Origin: Bacillus thuringiensis
GTDB lineage: Bacteria > Bacillota > Bacilli > Bacillales > Bacillaceae_G
Reading direction: 5' to 3'
Assembly: GCF_014932895.1 (NCBI RefSeq)
Contig: NZ_JACYOF010000003.1
Span: forward strand, 248,261 to 312,260
DNA length: 64,000 nt
Below, piece after piece: positions 46,291 to 55,608 of this stretch. Positions within the stretch are counted from its first letter, which is position 1, and every line of letters begins with the position of its first letter. The notes under the pieces were generated by a model that saw nothing but the letters and a program-made list of their open reading frames with translations, did no database searches and was not told the DNA's origin. The translations under genes and the position numbers were made by a program.

Positions 46291-46634
46291 AAAAGGCAAT
46301 CGTGCATAAAGAAAGCAAGAAAGTTATTGGGAATTGTGCTTTTATTGGTTAGTCTAATAAACATAGTAAAGCAGAAATTGACTACGTTTTGAATAAAGCG
46401 TATTGGGAACAAAGGTTGGCAACTGAAGCCCTTAATGAATGAATCCAATTCGGCTTTGACATGATTCATTTAAATCGAATCGAGGATGGTTGTGACATTG
46501 ATAATGTTGGTTCAGAGAAAGTAATGCTAAAGGGTGGCATGCAGTTTGAAGATACTTTGAGAAAGAATGAATTCATAAAAGGCGAATTCCGAGACACTAA
46601 GATTTTTGCGATGTTAAAAGGAGATTACTCATAG
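46291..46634 (+). pseudogene. GNAT acetyltransferase (RimJ/RimL type) remnant
   Basis: The frame reads HKESKKVIGNCAFIG, stop, HSKAEIDYVLNKAYWEQRLA, TEALNE, stop, IQFGFDMIHLNRIEDGCDID and NVGSEKVMLKGGMQFEDTLR. This is a ribosomal-protein-type acetyltransferase with two in-frame stops and no N-terminus; acetyl-CoA loop residues are altered (EQRLATEAL for GxGxATEA). Confidence 0.85.
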
Positions 46635-46763
46635 AACGACGATGTTCTACTTTAATAAAGCGTTAGAATGATTTTCTGCAATTGTAAACTATAATGCAGT
46701 AAGGTTTTAAGTTATACAAACGCATAGGCAATAGCATTCCCAAATTAAAGTTTTGGAACAAAA

Positions 46764-46804
46764 AAAACCTCAAAACGTTGATAGCACAGCGTTTTGAGGT
46801 TTTT
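46764..46804. terminator. Strong terminator
   Basis: AAAACCTCAAAACG and complement around 13 bases, A-rich before and TTTTTG after. Confidence 0.82.
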
Positions 46805-46970
46805 GTTTACGATACATCCATACAGTTTTTTATGCAATGGCGTATGAACACAGTTACTATAAGTCTTTTGGGGATTTTGCAGAAAAATAATGCTGATGCA
46901 CCGTCTGTATAAGATCGTACATATAGACAATTTCTTAACGTTGTAAATATGCATTTGTATGACGCGACCC

Positions 46971-47030
46971 CATGCCCATCAAACTAAAAATTTTATAACG
47001 CCCCCAAGATGAAATTCTTGTACAAAAGAC
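46971..47030 (+). mobile_element. IS231-like element end, remnant
   Basis: CATGCCCATCAAACTAAA followed at the same spacing as in the copy at 25870 by CGCCCCCAAGATGAAATTC. No transposase. Confidence 0.5.
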
Positions 47031-47092
47031 TTAATCCATGTTTTTAGAGAGTAAAAATATTTCAATTGATGATTATAACCTCACATCAATGA

Positions 47093-47118
47093 AGTTAAGT
47101 TAAGTTAAGTTAAGTTAA
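47093..47118. repeat. AGTTA microsatellite, five copies
   Basis: AGTTA repeated five times plus a part, in the gap after the serine transporter. It may vary in number among strains. Confidence 0.85.
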
Positions 47119-47176
47119 GCGAAACAATAAATGATTAAACTTATTTATAAAAAATTAATTCGTTACAATATTTTAA

Positions 47177-47224
47177 GAGCAAGTTTTGAAAAAAAGATTA
47201 TTCAAAACTTGCTCCTTCTTTTTT
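47177..47224. terminator. Terminator downstream of the serine transporter
   Basis: GAGCAAGTTTTGAA and complement around 10 bases, with CTTCTTTTTT after it on the plus strand and T-rich loop. Confidence 0.65.
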
Positions 47225-47264
47225 CATATCCCACTATTGTTGCAACAAAACCAACAATAGTGAA

Positions 47265-48584
47265 TTAGAATAATGATTTAATACTTGCTAAGACAGTAAG
47301 GATACCTACAACAATAACAAATACATTGCTCATTTTCCCTTTGTATTTAGCTAGTACCGGTACTTTACTGATCGCATACATCGGTAATAGACATAAGATA
47401 GCAGCAACTAATGGACCGCTAAGAGAATCAATAAGTCCAAGAATACTTGGGTTTGTATAAGCAACATACCAGCATGTTAATACGACAAAAGCAAGGATCA
47501 TTGTCTTAACTGTTTTTTCTTCTATAACTTTTCCACGTGTTTTACCAAACTTCATAATCATGTCACGCATTACTTCATATGCTCCTATATAATGGCCAAG
47601 GAAAGACTTTGTAATAGCCACAAAAGCAATGATAGGAGCTGCAATAGTGATTACAGGTGAATTAAGCTCATTAGCAAGATATGAAAGGATTGATAAGTTC
47701 TGTTCTTTTGCCATTTTTAAATCATCTGGAGTCAAACTAAGCGCACTGCTCCAAACAAAGAACATAACAACAACGAATGTCATGATATAACAAACTTTTT
47801 GTATTTGAGCACACTTGGCATCAGTAGCCTCTATTCCATAGGTAGCTCTCTGTTTCATAACAAATGATGAAATCATAGGTGAATGATTAAATGAGAATAC
47901 GATGATTGGTAGAATCATCAATATCGTTCCAAAATATCCTGTTCCTGTTGAAGCAGTTGAAACACCTGAAAAGCTAAGCATTGACGTATTCCACTGTGGA
48001 ATTAAAGATATTGCGATAAAAAGTAGAGAAACTATGAAAGGATACACTAGCATACTCATGACCTTTACAGTAATATCTTGACCAAAATTCAGTATAGCGA
48101 TAAGACCAAGAACTAATACAAGTGATAAAATAGCCCTTGGAGGCTCTGGCATGTGCAATTGATGCACGATAAAACTACTTGCAGTATTTGTAAGCGCAAC
48201 CGAATACATTAGTACGATTGTATAAATTGAACCGAAATATACGATGTTAAAAATGATACTTGCTTTATTTCCGAAATACTCTCTAATTGTACCTGTGATC
48301 CCCTCATCAGCAGAATTAGAAGCATATATCATTTTAGCAAGTGCCCTATGTGAGTAATACATAACTGGATATGCAAGTAATGTAATTAGTAGTAATGATA
48401 ATAAACCACCTGAACCTGCATTAATCGGTAAAAAGAGCACCCCTGCTCCAATTGCAGTCCCAAATAGACTCAATGCCCATGTAGTATCCTGCTTATGCCA
48501 CTTTTTCGGATCTGCATATTGCTCATTTTTTAGTGCGGTATTTTCAGCTTGAACTTCTATCTTCTTTGCAGTATTCCCGTTCAT
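47265..48584 (-). CDS. sdaC: Serine/threonine:H+ symporter, SdaC/HAAAP family
   Basis: A 439-residue membrane protein with about 11 helices. The HAAAP start WALSLFGTAIGAGVLFLPIN (residues about 37-56) and YYSHRALAKMIYAS are typical of SdaC, which imports L-serine for catabolism. GGGGGAG precedes the ATG. A decayed L-serine dehydratase end lies upstream on the same strand, matching a lost serine-use operon, and two direct repeats lie in the leader. Confidence 0.88.
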   Translation of the reverse strand: MNGNTAKKIEVQAENTALKNEQYADPKKWHKQDTTWALSLFGTAIGAGVLFLPINAGSGGLLSLLLITLLAYPVMYYSHRALAKMIYASNSADEGITGTIREYFGNKASIIFNIVYFGSIYTIVLMYSVALTNTASSFIVHQLHMPEPPRAILSLVLVLGLIAILNFGQDITVKVMSMLVYPFIVSLLFIAISLIPQWNTSMLSFSGVSTASTGTGYFGTILMILPIIVFSFNHSPMISSFVMKQRATYGIEATDAKCAQIQKVCYIMTFVVVMFFVWSSALSLTPDDLKMAKEQNLSILSYLANELNSPVITIAAPIIAFVAITKSFLGHYIGAYEVMRDMIMKFGKTRGKVIEEKTVKTMILAFVVLTCWYVAYTNPSILGLIDSLSGPLVAAILCLLPMYAISKVPVLAKYKGKMSNVFVIVVGILTVLASIKSLF

Positions 48585-48727
48585 ATAATAACTCCCCCTT
48601 GTATCCTATTCTTGCGTCTCTCTTTATGACTAACGAATATTTTCCTTTTTGGAAAAATAAATTCCTTACAAGTTGCCCCACATTGTATGTCCTTCATCAA
48701 AATTAATCCAAATTGAAACATTCGCTA

Positions 48728-48755
48728 GTTAGCGTCCTAATATAATTGTTAGCGT
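48728..48755 (-). promoter_or_regulatory. Direct repeats upstream of sdaC
   Basis: GTTAGCGT occurs twice, 20 bases apart (48728 and 48748), two turns of the helix, 144-171 bases before the sdaC start. This spacing suits a regulator that binds one face. The regulator is unknown. Confidence 0.5.
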
Positions 48756-48864
48756 TCACAAAAAAGTTCACTCGTAATACTGACTCTTTATATAAAGACA
48801 CCCTTTAGAGAACAATATAGAATAGACTTCCTAAATACGTTGCAACTTTTCTAATAACTGTTTA

Positions 48865-49035
48865 TTACTTTAATGTTTTTTTGCTTTTAACAGTAATTTC
48901 AGCTAAACCGGCCTCTCTTAATTTGTGAGGCATTTCTCTCTCAACTCTATACATTACTTTAATAACTTCGTCAGCATTGATAATATTGCTTACACAAGCC
49001 ACTAAAGCATTTTAAATACATTTCCGCCTCTAATC
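48865..49035 (-). pseudogene. Probable L-serine dehydratase, C-terminal remnant
   Basis: The minus strand encodes NALVACVSNIINADEVIKVM followed by YRVEREMPHKLREAGLAEI and TVKSKKTLK. This resembles the end of the iron-sulfur L-serine dehydratase alpha chain (xDEVIxAMxxVGxxMPxxLRETxxGGLA). A frameshift precedes it. The family is inferred from this pattern and from the serine transporter beside it. Confidence 0.55.
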
Positions 49036-49467
49036 ACACACCTTTCTTACTAGTAATCGCATTTTTTATATTTTCTCCAGAGATAATAAATTTTCTCTCG
49101 ACGCCCTCATTATAACGTGTATATTTATAAAATTAATATTTTTATATTTTCAGAAATTTTCAGCAAGAAAAATTTTCAATATATAATAAATTTTAGCTAT
49201 CATGTAGTAATTGTTCCCTTTGTTTAAAGCTGGATTAGTTTGTCGAAAAGTAAAATAATACATTGTTTATCTAGGGGACTTATTATAAAGATACTTATAT
49301 TTCCCATTAATTGAAAGATCTTATTTTAGATACAAAAGCTATTGTGATAAATAATCAATATAGATATTTTTAAAATATAAAAATCAATTTTCGGAATATA
49401 TATTATTTATATCAAATTTATATACATTTATTAGAAAAAGAGGTTCCTTTCGGGGGTCACAACTTTA
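49036..49467. other. Very AT-rich gap
   Basis: No gene or clear structure seen. Confidence 0.5.
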
Positions 49468-49552
49468 CTATCAAGCTAAGAAAAGCAAATACTTTAAAAC
49501 GAAAAATGAGCTTTTAGTTACAAATTCATACAAAATATCATTCTGGGGTGTT
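49468..49552 (-). mobile_element. IS231-like element end, second degraded copy
   Basis: ATCAAGCTAAGAAAAGCAAA and CATTCTGGGGTG match the copy at 25870-25988 but the outer terminal repeat is lost. A GC-richer stretch of unknown origin follows to about 49660. Confidence 0.5.
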
Positions 49553-49817
49553 AGGTTGCTCGACTTGGACCAGCGATTGTACCCGCCAAACCGCCAGTTT
49601 TTCCGTTCAAGATATTATTCTTTTTCCATGCAGATCAACGCTATGTGAGGGTTCGCTCTCACACAACAAGCCATCATTCACACCCAAAAACAAGAGAACT
49701 TAAAAACAAAGCATTAATTGCCTCTTTAAAATGGAAAAAATTAATATTATGTTCTTAAAAAATTTCTGTATAATTTAATTTTCAACTTGATTTTTTGTTA
49801 TGGGGAAATATAGAAAA

Positions 49818-50129
49818 ATGAAACCAGATCAACAAAAACAACTAACCTCATGGCGTCCTAGAGGTTTTATTCAATGGCTATTGACAATTCTTGCGGTAAT
49901 TTCATTTCCTTTTATTGGTATGATATCGTACTATATTTGGAATCCAACTGATTTTTCTAATTCAATGAGTCTTTTTGCAATGCTTATATTGGCATTTCCA
50001 ATGTCTTTGTTAATTCTAACTATATTTATAATTGTACTATTAATATTAGCGGTATGGAAAAGAGCGTTGATAGCGCGAGTGCTTTTAATTCCCGCATTGT
50101 TACTGTCGATGCTTGTAAATAAATTGTAG
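49818..50129 (+). CDS. Small membrane protein, unknown function
   Basis: A 103-residue protein (109 if ATG at 49800 is used) with three hydrophobic segments. The ATG at 49818 (MKPDQQKQL) has GGGGAA ten bases upstream; 49800 has no site. TATAAT lies at about 49771. A bidirectional terminator follows. I do not recognise the family. Confidence 0.65.
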   Translation: MKPDQQKQLTSWRPRGFIQWLLTILAVISFPFIGMISYYIWNPTDFSNSMSLFAMLILAFPMSLLILTIFIIVLLILAVWKRALIARVLLIPALLLSMLVNKL

Positions 50130-50188
50130 TTTTAGATTTACTTTACACTTGCAAGTGTATTGTTAATAATTTTATTAAATTGAAGACA

Positions 50189-50237
50189 TAAAAGTAAACA
50201 GGTTCAGACAATACTCGCCCCAACCTGTTTACTTTTA
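50189..50237. terminator. Bidirectional terminator between convergent genes
   Basis: TAAAAGTAAACAGGTT and complement around 17 bases, A and T runs on both sides; it overlaps the stop of the GntR gene. Confidence 0.85.
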
Positions 50238-50972
50238 TGAATCTTTATAATTTTTTGCGGTAATGACTGTTTCAAATTCAAAGGTTTCTGGCAGATGATC
50301 GGCGTAAGAGTACTCAAAAGTGCGTCCGTCCGTCAAATAGGCTACCTGTTCGACTCGCATTAGGAAATCCTGATTTGTTAAGTTCATAAACTGCTTTTCC
50401 CTACCATCTGGGCGAATTCCTTTGACCCTAACAACGGATGTTCCCACTTCTAGACCAAGTCTATTTTGAATATGTGAGTATATAGACTCCTCTAAAACCG
50501 AAGCTTCAACACCTGGGATGACCGAAATCGGCATCCATGTATGTTCCATAATCGTCGGAATACTGTGAATGATGCGGAGGCGAATGATTTTATAGACAAA
50601 ATCACCGACTGACATCCCCAATTTTTCAGCAATTATTTCATCGGCACCGACAATCGTAAACTCGATAATTTTACTTTCTACCTCACTACCGTAAACAGCT
50701 TTCGTACCTGATAAGGTTTGAATCATTCGTGCCTTTTCCTGCTGACGCCAATCTTGAACCACCGTTCCACTTCCGCGCCGGCGGATGATGTAGCCGTCTC
50801 TAACTAGCAGATCCAGTGCTTTTTTAATAGTGAGGGCTGAAACACCGAATTCTTCAGCAAGGACGGGGCTACTTGGGATTTTTTCGTTGATTTTATATTC
50901 ACCGTCTAAAATTTGCTGTTTAATTTTTTGATAAATGCCGAGGTATTTTACTTGAGTTGATCCGCTTGCCAT
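50235..50972 (-). CDS. GntR-family regulator, HutC/UTRA type
   Basis: A 245-residue DNA-binding protein. The N-terminal winged helix (residues about 10-70: KIPSSPVLAEEFGVSALTIK, IIRRRGSGTVV) is followed by a UTRA ligand domain (about 95-235: LRIIHSIPTIMEHTWMPISV). UTRA regulators sense sugars, sugar phosphates or amino acid breakdown products. GGAAGATAGGG precedes the ATG. It follows the oxidoreductase gene by 44 bases and probably controls it. Confidence 0.9.
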   Translation of the reverse strand: MASGSTQVKYLGIYQKIKQQILDGEYKINEKIPSSPVLAEEFGVSALTIKKALDLLVRDGYIIRRRGSGTVVQDWRQQEKARMIQTLSGTKAVYGSEVESKIIEFTIVGADEIIAEKLGMSVGDFVYKIIRLRIIHSIPTIMEHTWMPISVIPGVEASVLEESIYSHIQNRLGLEVGTSVVRVKGIRPDGREKQFMNLTNQDFLMRVEQVAYLTDGRTFEYSYADHLPETFEFETVITAKNYKDS

Positions 50973-51016
50973 TTCCCTATCTTCCTTTTATGCTGTATTT
51001 TCTGTTTAACTACCTT

Positions 51017-52078
51017 CTATTCGTTCCAATTTAAAGCCTCAAGTTTGTAAACTGAAGGTGATGGTGCAGCAAATCCGTTTTCCAAGATTTCAATATTCGT
51101 TACAGCTTCCTCGTCTTTCACAAGTTTTGTTGCATCATTTACGATTGTTTCATACGCTGCATCATAGAAACGACCGTAATCACCCAGCGGTGTTTTAATT
51201 TGTTTTTCAATCCAGTCACCATTTGCGTTGCGATATTTAGCAACTCCATAGTACATCGGTGAATCTTCACCAAATCCTGCACTCTCAGGCATAATACCCG
51301 CTTTCAGATCATTTTCCTGCTGATCTTCACCATATTTAATAAATGATCCGTTTGTTCCATGAACGATAAAGCGCGGATAATCTTTCGCTACAACATGGTT
51401 GGTTTTTAGTTTGATTTTCAATTGATTTCCGTAATGTAGACCAACATCGAAATAGTTATCAACCGCACCTTCCACTTCATTATTGCGAATATCGTATGTC
51501 ACTGTATCCGGACGACCGAATAGTGAAATCATACGGTCCATCGTATGAATACCTAAACTGTAAAATGAACCTTCTTCTTTTGGACCTTCGTGAGTGATTG
51601 AACCAGGACGGAAGTAATCAATATGCGATTCAACCTCAATAATGTCACCAAGGAATCCTTGTTCAACAACTTGCTTCACAGCTAAGAAATCACTATCAAA
51701 ACGACGGTTTTGGTAAGGCATAACTACTACACCTTTTTCTCGGCCTAAAGCTAATAATTCTTTAGCATGTTCAACTGTATCGCAAAATGGTTTTTCAACG
51801 ACAACTGATTTTCCAGCAAGTATAACTTTTTTTGCCAATTCATAGTGCGTATGTGCCGGCGTACAGATCGTCACTAATTGAATTTCTTTGTCATTCAACA
51901 ATTCGTCCATATCAGTGGTGAAATAAACACCTTTTTCCTCATATGGAGCCGCTAATTCTTCATTAATTTGCCTTGCAAAAATTGTTTTTACTTTTATTTT
52001 TTTACGTATTTTTACATAAGGTAAGTGATAACGGTTAGCTGATTTCCCAAATCCAATAAGGCCCATTGTTAATGTCAT
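51017..52078 (-). CDS. Gfo/Idh/MocA-family oxidoreductase
   Basis: A 353-residue NAD(P)-dependent enzyme. The Rossmann motif is MGLIGFGKSANRYHLPYV, and the catalytic signature VEKPFCDTVEHAKELL (the family EKP) lies near residue 93. The substrate is probably a sugar or polyol. ATG at 52078 with AAGGAAG upstream is preferred to the TTG at 52087, which touches that site. It is first in an operon with the GntR regulator. Confidence 0.9.
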   Translation of the reverse strand: MTLTMGLIGFGKSANRYHLPYVKIRKKIKVKTIFARQINEELAAPYEEKGVYFTTDMDELLNDKEIQLVTICTPAHTHYELAKKVILAGKSVVVEKPFCDTVEHAKELLALGREKGVVVMPYQNRRFDSDFLAVKQVVEQGFLGDIIEVESHIDYFRPGSITHEGPKEEGSFYSLGIHTMDRMISLFGRPDTVTYDIRNNEVEGAVDNYFDVGLHYGNQLKIKLKTNHVVAKDYPRFIVHGTNGSFIKYGEDQQENDLKAGIMPESAGFGEDSPMYYGVAKYRNANGDWIEKQIKTPLGDYGRFYDAAYETIVNDATKLVKDEEAVTNIEILENGFAAPSPSVYKLEALNWNE

Positions 52079-52676
52079 GTTCTTCAACTTCCTTGCTCAT
52101 AAATTTTCGCTTCTATGTTTATTGTATATTTTTTCGAGAAAAAGTATATAGTTTTGTTTTTAAAATTATATATAAAATTGATACATCTTATTTTCCCTCG
52201 TAATATCACACACTTTTACAAACTACACTTGAGTCATGTCCATTTCTTTACGTATTATTTCAAGTTTATTCTCCATCAGTCTCCCGATAACTCTTATAGT
52301 TATAGAAATCCCTTTCTACGAGATTACAAAGTATAATTAACTTCCCTGCGATTAATAGCCGTATTTTTATTAGCAATAATTTTAATAAAAACACCGGAAA
52401 CAAACTTGATTACAATCAGTACTCTTATGAATTCAATCAAAATAATGGTTTGTGGCAATGGAAAAGAAAAACGTATAAAGGATTTCCATCTTATCAAGCA
52501 AGTATGAACCAAGAAGGAATTGAGTAATACAGTACATTTAGCAAATTCCCCCCTTCATTCAAACTAATACAGTAATCTAATTGTAAAACGATGCTGTTTT
52601 AATATTAAGTTATAAGAGGATACATGCAATAAGCACTCTAAAAATAATAATAAATTAAATCTTGTTAAAACAAAAA
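52079..52676. other. Gap with a possible decayed ORF
   Basis: On the plus strand about 52337-52527 reads NNFNKNTGNKLDYNQYSYEF, then NQNNGLWQWKRKTYKGFPS and a stop, without a start codon. It looks like the end of a secreted or surface protein; family unknown. Confidence 0.35.
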
Positions 52677-52708
52677 GAGATGTCCTTGTACCATAGCTAG
52701 GACATCTC
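52677..52708. terminator. Terminator
   Basis: GAGATGTCCT and complement around 12 bases; ends the message of the membrane SnoaL gene on the minus strand. Confidence 0.7.
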
Positions 52709-52799
52709 CTTCATTTTATTTATCTTATACATAAATAATCTAAATTTCTAGATCCTATACATCTCTAGCAATTTAACAATTATTAAATATATTTTCTAC

Positions 52800-53324
52800 C
52801 TAAAACATAGTATTATCATTAGCTGTCTCATTTGGAATCTCTTGAATTACATCCCAATGCTCGATAATTTTACCATCTTTTATACGAAATATATCCACTA
52901 TAGCAACTCCCTTATCTTGAGAATTAGCGCGAGAATGTACATGAAGAGCAACTGTATCTCCTTCAGCTACTACATGTTTTATCTCTGCAGAGGAATTAGG
53001 ATTTTTAACAAAATCCTCCTTAAAGAAATCCATGAAGGCTTTTCGTCCATCACCAACAAAAGGATTATGTTGCTTATAATCTTCACTTACATATTTAGGG
53101 ATAATATCGATATTATGTTTGTTGAAAACGTCATTATAGAAATCAACTACCATCTTTTTATTCTTTTCTTTTTCAGTCACTTCTTTTGATACTGAGGCAA
53201 CATTCTCGCTCTTTATTGAGTTACCTTTGTTATTACCGGTGGAAGCTTGAAATATCAGGATCGAAACAATTCCTAAAATAAACACAGAAATAATTATTAC
53301 TATTAAGCTTTTCTCTAATTTCAT
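52800..53324 (-). CDS. Membrane-anchored SnoaL/NTF2-like protein
   Basis: A 174-residue protein. An N-terminal helix (residues about 8-28) anchors or exports it, a Lys/Glu-rich linker follows, and residues about 55-165 are a SnoaL-like domain: VVDFYNDVFNKHN, YVSEDYKQHNPFVGDGRKAF, DIFRIKDGKIIEHWDVIQEI. Such domains are small binding or cyclase-like barrels; many extracellular versions have no known substrate. It lies near another SnoaL-like gene. Confidence 0.82.
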   Translation of the reverse strand: MKLEKSLIVIIISVFILGIVSILIFQASTGNNKGNSIKSENVASVSKEVTEKEKNKKMVVDFYNDVFNKHNIDIIPKYVSEDYKQHNPFVGDGRKAFMDFFKEDFVKNPNSSAEIKHVVAEGDTVALHVHSRANSQDKGVAIVDIFRIKDGKIIEHWDVIQEIPNETANDNTMF

Positions 53325-53470
53325 ATATACCTACCTCTTCTATTATATAAGTTACCTTTTATAACACGCTTGAGAAAAGAGAAACCTCCCCCAAAATGTA
53401 ATGTAAGGAGTAATATTAGGAAAATTCGTCTATCTAACATTACTCCTTATACAAGTCATGTTAGTAACTA

Positions 53471-53869
53471 TTAACTCTCACTTAATACTTCATTAACAGT
53501 TGCGCTGTCCACGATTTGAATAAACTTCTTAACCTTATCGTTCTCATCAAACTCATAAAGATGACAGAAATCTGCTATGAATGATTTCCTTGTTGCTTTA
53601 TATGTTCCACTATATTTTCCATACACGATAACAGTATTATTATTAAACGCATAAATTTCATCTTTTGCACTATAGTTATCCCATTCAGTGCCAAGGCGTT
53701 CATGTACATTTTTCACTACTTCATCTGGACCTATATAAGTCCCCGCATATGGAAACCCCGCAGCTTCTGTCCAAGATACATTTCCACTTAAATATGCTTT
53801 GAAAGCATCTAATTTTCCTTCGCCAGTTAACACATACGTTTCATGTAATAGTTTTTGATATTTATTCAT
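53471..53869 (-). CDS. SnoaL/NTF2-like cytosolic protein
   Basis: A 132-residue alpha+beta barrel protein: VLTGEGKLDAFKAYLSGNVS, AAGFPYAGTYIGPDEVVKNV, VYGKYSGTYKATRKSF. Substrate unknown. Its ATG lies four bases after the stop of the MBL-fold gene, so the two are co-translated. Confidence 0.82.
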   Translation of the reverse strand: MNKYQKLLHETYVLTGEGKLDAFKAYLSGNVSWTEAAGFPYAGTYIGPDEVVKNVHERLGTEWDNYSAKDEIYAFNNNTVIVYGKYSGTYKATRKSFIADFCHLYEFDENDKVKKFIQIVDSATVNEVLSES

Positions 53870-53873
53870 AGCA

Positions 53874-54695
53874 TTAACCCCAAGGCATTTCTTTTGTTAC
53901 AACTTTTGCACTTAATTCTAATACACCTTTATTTGCATAGTCAGGATATGCCGTTTCAAGTTTCGCCACAAAGTCTTTTGAAGTTTTACTTTCCTCAGAA
54001 GCTTGAATTGCAGTTCTCAGATAATCCATAGTTGCAGTAATTGCTTGATTATTTAATGATTTTTCGATTGATCCATGGCTTGGTACAATAATGTCAGCAT
54101 TTAATGCTTGTAATACTTTCAAGTTCTCAATCCATGCCTCCATTGCTGCTTTTGAGCTAGTATCTGCTAAGAATACATGTATTTCGTTAAATACATCAAT
54201 ACCACCAATTAATAATTTTAGCTCTTTATTAAATAAGCTAGTTCTGTAATTATCTAGGCCTACTAGTTCAAATGTTACCCCCTGAAAATCAATAGATTTT
54301 TCTTTAAACACTTGAGGTAATACTACGTTGCTTGGTGCATTTTCTCCAAGTACGTCTTTCCAAACTTTTAATTTCCCTAAGACAGAATGAACAATATGCT
54401 CAACAGTAGACTCTGTAGCATACGCTATGGCTTCTGGGTAAGCAGCTTTAATACTTTCTAATCCAAAGTAGTAGTCTGGATCTCCATGAATAATAAAGAT
54501 TTTATCTAGAGATAAGTTGTTTTTTTTCAGATAATCAACAATTTCTTTCGAATCAGATTGAGTGAATTTTGAGTTTATTAAAAATGCATGTCTTGCTTTC
54601 TCAACTAAAGTTGCAGTGACCATAAAACTTTTTTCGTCCGAACTAAATACCGTCAATTTCACATCTTTTTGATTTGTATCAATTGTTTTAAACAT
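53874..54695 (-). CDS. MBL-fold hydrolase with altered metal motif
   Basis: A 273-residue protein of the metallo-beta-lactamase fold. The canonical THxHxDH metal motif is replaced by IIHGDPDYYFGLESIKAA, so the second and third ligand histidines are Asp and Tyr. The later histidine is kept in IIVPSHGSIEKSL. It may bind one metal or act on a different substrate; related sequences with this motif exist in soil bacteria, so it is probably a subfamily rather than decay. It is co-transcribed with the SnoaL-like gene. Confidence 0.8.
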   Translation of the reverse strand: MFKTIDTNQKDVKLTVFSSDEKSFMVTATLVEKARHAFLINSKFTQSDSKEIVDYLKKNNLSLDKIFIIHGDPDYYFGLESIKAAYPEAIAYATESTVEHIVHSVLGKLKVWKDVLGENAPSNVVLPQVFKEKSIDFQGVTFELVGLDNYRTSLFNKELKLLIGGIDVFNEIHVFLADTSSKAAMEAWIENLKVLQALNADIIVPSHGSIEKSLNNQAITATMDYLRTAIQASEESKTSKDFVAKLETAYPDYANKGVLELSAKVVTKEMPWG

Positions 54696-54816
54696 AGAAT
54701 GTTATTCTCCTTTTGTTAAAGTTATTAACTAGTTAACATATTTTTATCTTGTTCCGATAGAAGCTCCCTCTTCAATTCAGCTGAAAGCGTGATAGCACCA
54801 GCAAATAGGCGGGAGA

Positions 54817-54892
54817 TTAATGTCGATTGGCGTAAGCTAACACGTTTGCTACTATAGCTGATAGTAAAATTAAAATTGGACTCTTTTTAAAA
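54817..54892 (-). pseudogene. Membrane-protein C-terminal fragment
   Basis: A short frame FKKSPILILLSAIVANVLA followed by YANRH and a stop, without a start; another frame shows RVSLRQSTLISRLFAGAITL. Debris of one or two lost genes between the MBL and DsbA-like genes; family not identified. Confidence 0.3.
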
Positions 54893-54987
54893 ATAAATTG
54901 AAACCAACTGTTATAAAAAGGTTTAAGTCCATCCAATCCTAGTCTTTGTTAAAACGTTAAATGTTATATAATGTAACTTAAAATTCC

Positions 54988-55608
54988 TTAATATAAACTT
55001 TTAAAACGAGCTTCAATTTTATCTGGCGTCATTACCCCACCACCAATAGGGATAATTTGATTATCCTTTTGTAAAAGTAATGAAGGATAACTATTAACAC
55101 CAAGCTGTCGCACTTTATTGAAATCGTTTTGGACATCTATTATTGTTTCTTGCGCGTTTAAACGCTCTATTACTTGTTCAGGGTCCAAACCATGCTCGAT
55201 TGCAATCTTACGATATGTTTCAGGATCACTCAGACTTTGGCCCTCATAATAAAACGCTTTTTGCATAGCCGAAGTGAATTCTAATAAACGGTCTGGCGCT
55301 AATGAGCGTAAAGATGAAAAGCCAATTGCGGCATCTTTCGAATTCATTTTAAAAGTCCCTGCTTCTACCAATTTTTGATATGAAGGACCAAATTCTGCAC
55401 CTGTAAGTTGATTAATTCTTTTATTTCCCTCTTCTATATATGTGAAATTTTTCATTGGTAAATTATCTAAAAATAATCCTCCACATAAAACCGTTAACGG
55501 CATTTCAGTGTGTTTTTTGTAAAATCCTTTAATATTTTCTGAAAAGCCGTAGCACCATCCACAATATGCGTCCCATACGTATATAAGTTTATCTTGTTTC
55601 GTCTTCAT
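54988..55608 (-). CDS. DsbA-family (FrnE-like) thioredoxin-fold oxidoreductase
   Basis: A 206-residue cytosolic protein. The active site is CGWC in YVWDAYCGWCYGFSENI (Cys16 and Cys19), and the cis-proline loop is GVNSYPSLLLQ. An inserted helical domain lies between, as in FrnE-type proteins. It probably reduces, oxidises or isomerises a small-molecule or protein disulfide. GTAGGAG precedes the ATG. Inverted GTTGTAAC/GTTACAAC repeats lie upstream. Confidence 0.87.
   Translation of the reverse strand: MKTKQDKLIYVWDAYCGWCYGFSENIKGFYKKHTEMPLTVLCGGLFLDNLPMKNFTYIEEGNKRINQLTGAEFGPSYQKLVEAGTFKMNSKDAAIGFSSLRSLAPDRLLEFTSAMQKAFYYEGQSLSDPETYRKIAIEHGLDPEQVIERLNAQETIIDVQNDFNKVRQLGVNSYPSLLLQKDNQIIPIGGGVMTPDKIEARFKSLY

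Noticed and set aside
46745-46954. A 69-codon minus-strand frame after the dead acetyltransferase
   Set aside because: It begins in a terminator hairpin region, has no ribosome binding site and no recognisable motif.
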